From Methylococcaceae bacterium (GTDB taxonomy: Bacteria > Pseudomonadota > Gammaproteobacteria > Methylococcales > Methylomonadaceae): a stretch of 5,526 nt of DNA. The number at the start of each line of letters is the position of its first letter. Positions within the stretch are counted from its first letter, which is position 1. A program made the translations under genes and the position numbers. Shown one piece after another: positions 5,408 to 5,526 of this stretch. Location: the NCBI GenBank assembly GCA_003155565.1, contig PMDM01000115.1:1011-6536 (forward strand), read 5' to 3'. A model generated the notes under the pieces. It saw only the letters and a list, made by a program, of their open reading frames with translations, did not search any database and was not told where the DNA came from.

Positions 5408-5461
5408 CAACATTAGCTGGCTAGAAAGCTGTTTTACTAAACTTAGTGAAGCTAAATGTTG
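5408..5461. repeat. Nested inverted repeat in the pyk leader
   Basis: An outer inverted pair, CAACATTAGCT (5408-5418) and AGCTAAATGTTG (5450-5461), matches except for a one-base bulge. It encloses a second palindrome, ACTAA-AC-TTAGT (5436-5447). The structure lies 62-115 nt upstream of the pyk ATG, where a promoter and regulator site would be expected. I could not find a convincing -35/-10 pair in 5347-5526, and no other gene is evident there. It may be an operator, a leader hairpin, or a terminator of a gene beyond the right edge; no T-run follows on either side. Confidence 0.4.
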
Positions 5462-5526
5462 TCATGCCATTGCAAGAAAATCGACCGGCATTGCACCGAT
5501 TGCTATTTGATAAACAACATTTCCTG

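Overview
The window reads as chromosomal DNA from a Gram-negative bacterium, most likely a gammaproteobacterium of moderate GC content. A Methylococcales-type methanotroph is possible, but that is a guess from overall gene style, not from a diagnostic gene. All intact genes lie on the minus strand, so transcription runs right to left.

Right part (3862-5526): a complete pyruvate kinase gene (pyk) whose leader carries a nested inverted repeat. The catalytic residues are intact, but the potassium site and the presumed effector loop carry unusual substitutions.

Middle (1366-3773): two tandem MacB/FtsX-type ABC transporter permeases of about 400 residues each, separated by 2 nt and almost certainly translationally coupled. 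They probably form a heterodimer. Neither the ATPase nor a periplasmic adaptor is in the window, so those partners must be encoded elsewhere or have been lost. A REP-like imperfect palindrome sits in the 88-nt gap between pyk and the first permease.

Left part (1-1365): a gene-poor accessory stretch. From right to left it holds a cluster of TGCAA repeats spaced near one helical turn; a 118-bp MITE-like element with perfect 21-bp inverted ends bounded by CTAG; AT-rich sequence with small hairpins; the C-terminal stub of a Crp/Fnr-family regulator on the plus strand; a 63-residue protein with a histidine/cysteine pattern like a small zinc ribbon; and the 5' end of an unidentified gene that leaves the window at base 1. 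That last gene has a 13-codon in-frame ORF ahead of it, with its own strong ribosome binding site and a TAG stop.

No clearly new multi-gene system is visible. The observations most worth checking are the MITE, the interrupted start of the left-edge gene, the small Cys/His protein, the permease pair without an ATPase, and the altered cation site of the pyruvate kinase.
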